DNA of 64,000 bases from Glossina fuscipes. Taxonomy: Eukaryota; Arthropoda; Insecta; Diptera; Glossinidae. The DNA lies in NCBI RefSeq assembly GCF_014805625.2, contig NW_023998455.1:1987787-2051786 (forward strand), given 5' to 3'. This document shows positions 59,209 through 64,000 of the stretch, piece after piece. The notes below the pieces were generated by a model that was not told the origin of the DNA, did no database searches, and saw only the letters and a program-made list of their open reading frames with translations. A program made the position numbers and the translations under genes. Positions within the stretch are counted from its first letter, which is position 1; every line of letters starts with the position of its first letter.

Positions 59209-59328
59209 GTAAGTGAAATAATTTATTACATTTTTTTTTTCTTGAATGTGTCGCAATAAAATTCAAGTTATTATATATAAAAAGGAAAATATACGTTCAT
59301 TAATTTTGTGATAAATTTTTTGATATAG
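59209..59328 (+). other. Possible 5' UTR intron of eIF1A
   Basis: A GTAAGTG donor at 59209 and a ...TTTTTTGATATAG acceptor ending at 59328 lie 53 bases before the eIF1A ATG. The pyrimidine-rich stretch TCTTCTTTCTTTCCTATCG at about 59150-59170 could be the polypyrimidine initiator common in fly translation-factor genes. All of this is motif-based inference. Confidence 0.35.
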
Positions 59329-59381
59329 ATTTGAAGTGTGCTTGCTGTGTAATTAATTTGCAAAATCAAATATAAAGCAAA

Positions 59382-59585
59382 ATGCCTAAGAATAAAGGAA
59401 AAGGTGGTAAAAATCGTCGTCGTGGAAAGAATGAAAATGAATTTGAGAAACGTGAACTCATATTCAAAGAAGATCAGCAAGAATATGCCCAAGTCACTAA
59501 GATGTTAGGCAATGGACGTCTGGAAGCGATGTGCTTTGATGGTGTTAAACGTTTGTGTCATATACGGGGGAAGCTTAGAAAGAAG
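59382..59585 (+). CDS. eIF1A: eIF1A, first coding exon only
   Basis: Translation initiation factor 1A, which binds the 40S A site and promotes scanning and start-codon selection. The exon encodes 68 residues: the basic N-terminal tail ([20 protein letters not shown]) and the first half of the OB fold ([20 protein letters not shown], then HIRGKLRKK). It ends at a phase-0 GTAAGC donor at 59586; reading on gives 14 more codons and a stop. The full protein is about 145-150 residues. The downstream exon, expected to start near VWINQGD, was not found in the remaining 4.4 kb, so either the intron is large and contains the protease gene, or this is an orphan exon. Confidence 0.85.
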
Positions 59586-60399
59586 GTAAGCAAGTGGCTT
59601 TTGAGGCCGTTCATAGTACATGTGATATGATAAAAACTTGTATATATATATAAAAAATATCAGCATTTTTAGTTTCATTATTTTTTTGCCTTACATGTGC
59701 ATTTTTTTCGAGACCTAGAATTTGCAAACATGTGAGTGCGCCTAGTTACAGGTTAGTCTCAAGGCGATCGCAAGCAGGCAAATAGCATTGTAAGCCTTTC
59801 GGTGGATATTTTTCCTCTATAGAAAAGTAAAGGTCAATGTCAATAGTTTTCAAAAAATTCCAAGTTTTCCATAAACATTTTTTTTTTTTTTTTTTTTTGC
59901 AAATACAAACAATTTTCAATGTTATTTCCTTATTTATCTATGTTCGCATGTTCTTTAGCTACTTTTTCTTCTTTTTCCTTCTATTTATTTCATTTTTTTC
60001 CAATATTGTTTATAAACATATTAACTACATTTTTCTATTCTTTATCTAATCTGTAAGTGTAAGGAAAAAAAAAAATGTTTTGTCTCTTCTGAAAAATCCA
60101 AGTCATATGCCTTTGTTATAAGACGTCAGACATCGCACATGTTTATATATTTAGCTGGAAAATAATAATTAATTTCAAAAGTATTCAAGTATTACATAAA
60201 GCTCTCAAAACGAAAATATTTCTTTTTCAATATGATAATAAAAAATGGTTTATAAGGTTTAATAATAATTACGTTTTGCATTTTCACTTCTACTTGTTCA
60301 TCATGATTTATACGATGTTATAGATAACAAAATAAGTAAATTAGCTCCTGAATCTGTTGATATATAAAACTATTTCTTACTCGTACTGTATTCGTCTTG

Positions 60400-60665
60400 G
60401 TACTCTTCGCCACTTCTGGTGTATGCAATACTCGTAAGAGGCAGAGATAGACGCAACTTTTATCTTAACGAAGTATCACTTTCTCAATCGATCTAAACTA
60501 ATCTGTCTGCCTTATTTTCTTGTCTTCAGACTGTATTTGTGAAATATTTTGATTAAGTTTAGTAGACTGATGTATTTTGATTAAAGAGCGGAAGCTATTG
60601 TTTTGAAGAGACGATGCATGGATAAGTGTAGGGTGATGTGAAGTATTTAATGGTGGGCCATGTCG
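60400..60665 (-). mobile_element. Family B repeat, degraded, reverse
   Basis: Shows tatcactttctcaatcgatc, taaactaatctgtctgcctt, tattttgattaagtttagtag and gaagtatttaatggtggg, the reverse order of family B landmarks. It lies in the presumed large eIF1A intron. Confidence 0.4.
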
Positions 60666-61339
60666 TACTTTTACTTGTTCTTCTGATGTCCGTTGACAAA
60701 TTTTTATGGGTCACCTGCCGGCTGCCGTAGTTCCGTTTCGGCCGAAGAATGCTACCTATTGAAAATAATTTTCTAGCCGTTTTTTAAAATAAAAGTTTTT
60801 ATATAAAAAACATATGGAATTTAAATGAACATTTATGTATGTTAAAAGGTTTCGACGTAAGGACGGACGTTATTCAATCGATGAAATATATTTAACGTCA
60901 TAGCTCAAAATAGTTCAAGGCAAATTCGCAAGATTATAATAAATATAACGGGACTTATTATGATCATAATTCCCAATGGCTTTCCTTCTATCACCTCTTC
61001 CAGACGGTCGTGTGAACTGAACATAATTTTCCCGTCAATCCCTTTGTAACATCCATAAAATGCTCATATCTGCGTGCAATGCGTGTTTGGGTTGATTTCA
61101 ATTGATGAGCGCGCACCTTTTTATATATTTATATATACTTACATATATTTGTACCCAATCAGCTATGTAGGTATTGCCATATAAAGTGGAAGTTCTAAAA
61201 CCGTGCTTAAATGAAATTTTAAAATGAGAGCAGGTTTATAACGACAAGATTCCATGATGATATCCTCTGTGCGTCTGGTATTTGAATCCATTAGAAGCCA
61301 AAGAACGTGATAATCATTTAAAAGTTAATGAAATGGAAA

Positions 61340-61625
61340 TATTCATCCCTCCACCGTATTCAGCGATTCGATTATAACCTACACAATTTGTGATACGCAA
61401 ATGCGCACAGAGTTTGTTCAGGTGTAAGCAGCGCCCGGACGGACATGAGATCGATTCACCTGTTATTATATCGGTCAATTTCGTGTCCGTGTGTCTGTGT
61501 TCTTGTACTCGACATACAGATCGGAGTTGTTGAGATATTTCGATAAAATTTGGTCTATCGACATATTTTGGCCCGAGAACGAACGCTACTGAAAATGATT
61601 CTTTTTCAATCACTCCCCCCATAGA
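61340..61625 (-). mobile_element. Family B repeat, reverse
   Basis: Holds gtcaatttcgtgtccgtgtg, gttgagatatttcgataaaa, ttggtctatcgacatatttt, gaacgaacgctactgaaaat and tttttcaatcactccccc. A further fragment lies at about 61690-61830 with cgacatattttgctccattgg. Confidence 0.5.
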
Positions 61626-62585
61626 GCCCTATTGTAAGAAGTAATAACTGTAAGATGATGTAGTGGCTCATTATAGCTTTTTTTCTTTAATAAAATGCTT
61701 GTCTGCCTGTTCTCTTTTGGAAGCTTGATCCATCGACATATTTTGCTCCATTGGCGAATGTTAATGAAAATTGATTGGAATTCGGCCGCCCATTCGACCA
61801 CTTTCCATATAAAGTCCTACTCTTGTTTTATGAAAAATTGTATTAAACGAAGAGGTGCAGAGCATTGGATGGAATGCGTCCCACTAAAGTGTTTTCACTA
61901 CTTGAAATTAATAAATAGTTCTATCCAATAAGAGTCTCTTAAGGAGAACGAAATGAAGATTAGAAGAGATGGCTATTGAAATAAGTTTAAAGCAAGATAG
62001 TATTTATAAATTTCATTGACATTATAAATAAAACGGGCCTAGTCCTTCTTTAATAAGTGCATTTAAAAAAAAAAAAGCTGGGCTTTTCCATTTGAATATT
62101 GGAGATAGCACTATACAAGTAGTTTTAAATATCACGATCATCGTTTTAGATACACGGGTGTCCAAGAAATCCAAACTAAAAAAAATCCCATACTTTTCTT
62201 GTTTGATATAAGATTTACAATCGTTGTTTGGGTTGACTTTACCCCCACTTATCTGATAGCTTACAACCTCTTCAGATTGTTTCAAGTTAAATATGAATAA
62301 TATTTTAAGAATTTCATTTTATTATTATTAGGATTTAAAGTAAAATTACAATAGTTTTTTTTTTTTTATTATTTTTATTTATTCTTTACTTTTAAGTAAT
62401 TTCTATAAATATATGACTTAATATAGAAAATCTCTTGAGATTTGATTTTTGATACACGTGTACATATGTGTATTTATAAATATGAGATTGAATACTACTT
62501 GATATAAATGAAATGGAAAAATCATTACAATTCGAGTTCTTCTTATAACCTGATTTTATTAATTTTTTTTCTCTTTGCTGTTCTT

Positions 62586-63446
62586 TCATGCTTTCCGATG
62601 TTTTTTAATGATATTTAAAATCCAATCACTGAAGGCGGATACTCGTACAAAAACTGAGGGTGAATTTTTTTGACCGCACGGTCTTTTACCCCATGAAACG
62701 ATGCCAACAATTGTGTGATCCATTTGCATTAGTGGTCCACCCGAATCTGCTGTACAAATGCTTACGCCTCCCGTTAAAGGACCCGTACATAAATTGGTTT
62801 CATGCAATTGCATACCAGAGGCATTCAAAATTTCTTCACTTAATTGATAATCCAAAATGGGCATATCGGCCTTTTGCAATTTATGCGGATATTGCGGTTG
62901 CCTAGTCATAGACATATTACCCCAACCATATAGTCTACCATAACCGATCGGTATCGAATCGCTTTCCGGTAGACGAGCAGGCTGCACATATTTGTCAAAT
63001 TTAAATGGTTTTTCGGTATGAATTAACGCAATATCGTATGGATTAATGCCACCCAAAAACAGTTCATGTATGGTATAATAATCGATTTGACGTAATTGTA
63101 TATTTCCGCTCTCATGACGGGCATGTATATCGTGACAGCCGGCCATTATCACAGAATTGACGACAATCATGGGATTACTTAGGCAATGGGCGGCGGTAAC
63201 AATCCAATTTTCATTGATTATAGTCCCAGCACAATAGTGCACTAAACCTTGATCAACAGTCATTAGTTGTATGGATACTACATACGGTGCTGTATGAGGT
63301 TTTGCTTCACGTTTAGCTAAAAATTTTTGATAACACAATGATTGTTTTCTAGGCACTGAAGATCTACAATTGTGAAAGCAATCACAAATAGATCGTTTAC
63401 GCGCTACTTGCATACTTGTTTGTGTTTCAGTTGTAACAACAGCCAT
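62586..63446 (-). CDS. S1-family serine protease homologue with unusual N-terminus and oxyanion hole
   Basis: Chymotrypsin-fold protein of 286 residues from the ATG at 63446. The frame is open 32 codons further upstream through a poly-Lys run that looks like UTR. Seen: catalytic H87 (TAAHC), D138 (DIAL) and S235 (DSGGP) are all present, and the Cys pattern is typical. Oddities: the residues aligned with the activation sequence IVGG read FLAK (42-45) before the normal KPHTAPYVVS, and the residue before Asp194 is Ala (CTADSGGP) where almost all active enzymes have Gly193. The pocket residue 189 position is Ser (S229), which suggests chymotrypsin-like specificity if it is active. No signal peptide is visible; an upstream exon beyond 63446 could supply one. 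It lies opposite to and downstream of the eIF1A exon. Confidence 0.85.
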   Translation of the reverse strand: MAVVTTETQTSMQVARKRSICDCFHNCRSSVPRKQSLCYQKFLAKREAKPHTAPYVVSIQLMTVDQGLVHYCAGTIINENWIVTAAHCLSNPMIVVNSVIMAGCHDIHARHESGNIQLRQIDYYTIHELFLGGINPYDIALIHTEKPFKFDKYVQPARLPESDSIPIGYGRLYGWGNMSMTRQPQYPHKLQKADMPILDYQLSEEILNASGMQLHETNLCTGPLTGGVSICTADSGGPLMQMDHTIVGIVSWGKRPCGQKNSPSVFVRVSAFSDWILNIIKKHRKA

Positions 63447-64000
63447 GTTTTTGCTTTTCTTCTTTTTTAAAATTTTATTAAATTTCCCAAAATCTTTTTT
63501 TTTTTTTTTTTTTTTTTTTGAATTCAGTAAATTTTTCATCAAAATGTTTTTCCTTTTGCAGCTTAATGGTAACTAACTATTCCTTGACTTGCTTTAAATG
63601 GCACAGACAGTAATGAGAATACGATCTCTCTCTCTCTCTCTGTCTCTGTGTGTTTCTTTCTTCTTCATATAATTATCTCTCTCTGTTCATTGTATAGTGA
63701 ATTTTATCTCTTTAATCGTTAATAATATGTAATAACGATTTTTTTATTCCTTATCGATTATATACTCGGAGAGTTCATCTTATCTCCAAGTTGCTTTCCT
63801 CTCTGTTATTGTTATTTTTTTATTTTTGGTTTTTGTTTTTTTTTTTGCAGAACGACACATGAGACTTAGGAAGCATTACTAAGCATATTTCTATAAGTAG
63901 TTGTAGGCAAGGCAAGTAGGAACTTTACGAGATCACGAAGAACGGTGCGTTTACGCCTTTAAAATGTAACAAGCTTCACTTATTAAATTCGATCAAATGA
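63447..64000. other. Upstream of the protease gene
   Basis: Poly-T of about 23 bases at 63498-63520 and CT/TG microsatellites at 63625-63655. No upstream exon with a signal peptide was recognised in the remaining 550 bases. Confidence 0.4.

Larger units (their letters stand above)
59586..62585 (+). other. Presumed large eIF1A intron, first part
   Basis: Starts with the eIF1A donor. It holds long poly-T runs near 59880-60050, family B repeats at 60400-60665 and 61340-61830, and (TA)n. No second eIF1A exon was found by eye. The protease gene follows on the opposite strand. Confidence 0.4.

Noticed and set aside
62586..63542. Longer 318-residue start of the protease, 32 codons upstream
   Set aside because: The extra part is a poly-Lys run from poly-A sequence with no similarity to the family; ATG 63446 is more credible.

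Overview
This is nuclear DNA of a higher fly, and the style of its dispersed repeats suggests a calyptrate such as a blowfly, house fly or stable fly. The sequence is very AT-rich, its genes have short GT-AG introns, and its intergenic DNA is long and packed with decayed transposons and microsatellites. The clear proteins (tensin, glutaminyl-tRNA synthetase, a parvulin PIN4, eIF1A, a MADF-BESS factor, an S1 protease) are insect in character. The species assignment is inference.

Layout. About 1-24,400 has no convincing host gene. It holds two mariner transposase relics (near 6.65 kb and 15.4-16.2 kb), many copies of two short interspersed repeat families (called A and B here), a 78-bp in-frame triplication, a 17-bp minisatellite and several microsatellites. 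Family A resembles the INE-1/DINE-1 type of helentron-derived element. Family B carries the fly-typical 'gacagacggacggac' tract. At 24,430-27,333 lies the one long gene on the left, a single-exon tensin (blistery) with an N/T/Q/G-rich front half and C-terminal SH2 and PTB domains. From 27.3 to 49 kb the DNA is again repeat-rich: a tRNA-derived SINE family, two non-LTR retrotransposon 3' ends, two full-length family A elements, satellite-like arrays and a few unassigned open reading frames (46.0-47.2 kb).

The right part is denser in genes. A three-exon MADF-BESS gene (+, 49,230-50,540) converges on GlnRS (-, 50,625-52,967) with 84 bp between the coding ends. A PIN4-type parvulin (-, 55,825-56,214) follows, then the first coding exon of eIF1A (+, 59,382-59,585) and an S1 protease-like gene (-, 62,586-63,446). 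The rest of eIF1A was not found in the window, so the protease may lie inside a large eIF1A intron. Three of these genes act in translation or protein folding (GlnRS, eIF1A, PIN4), but they are separate transcription units.

The most notable observations are the tRNA-derived SINE family with a shared head and two different tails, the 17-bp minisatellite interrupted by one such SINE, a near-perfect 52-bp inverted repeat at 57.3-57.45 kb, the protease homologue that lacks a recognisable activation motif and Gly193, and two stretches that look like broken host coding sequence (46.4-46.6 kb and 54.9-55.4 kb). I saw no CRISPR array and no true tRNA or rRNA gene. I did not recognise an unmistakably new multi-gene system.
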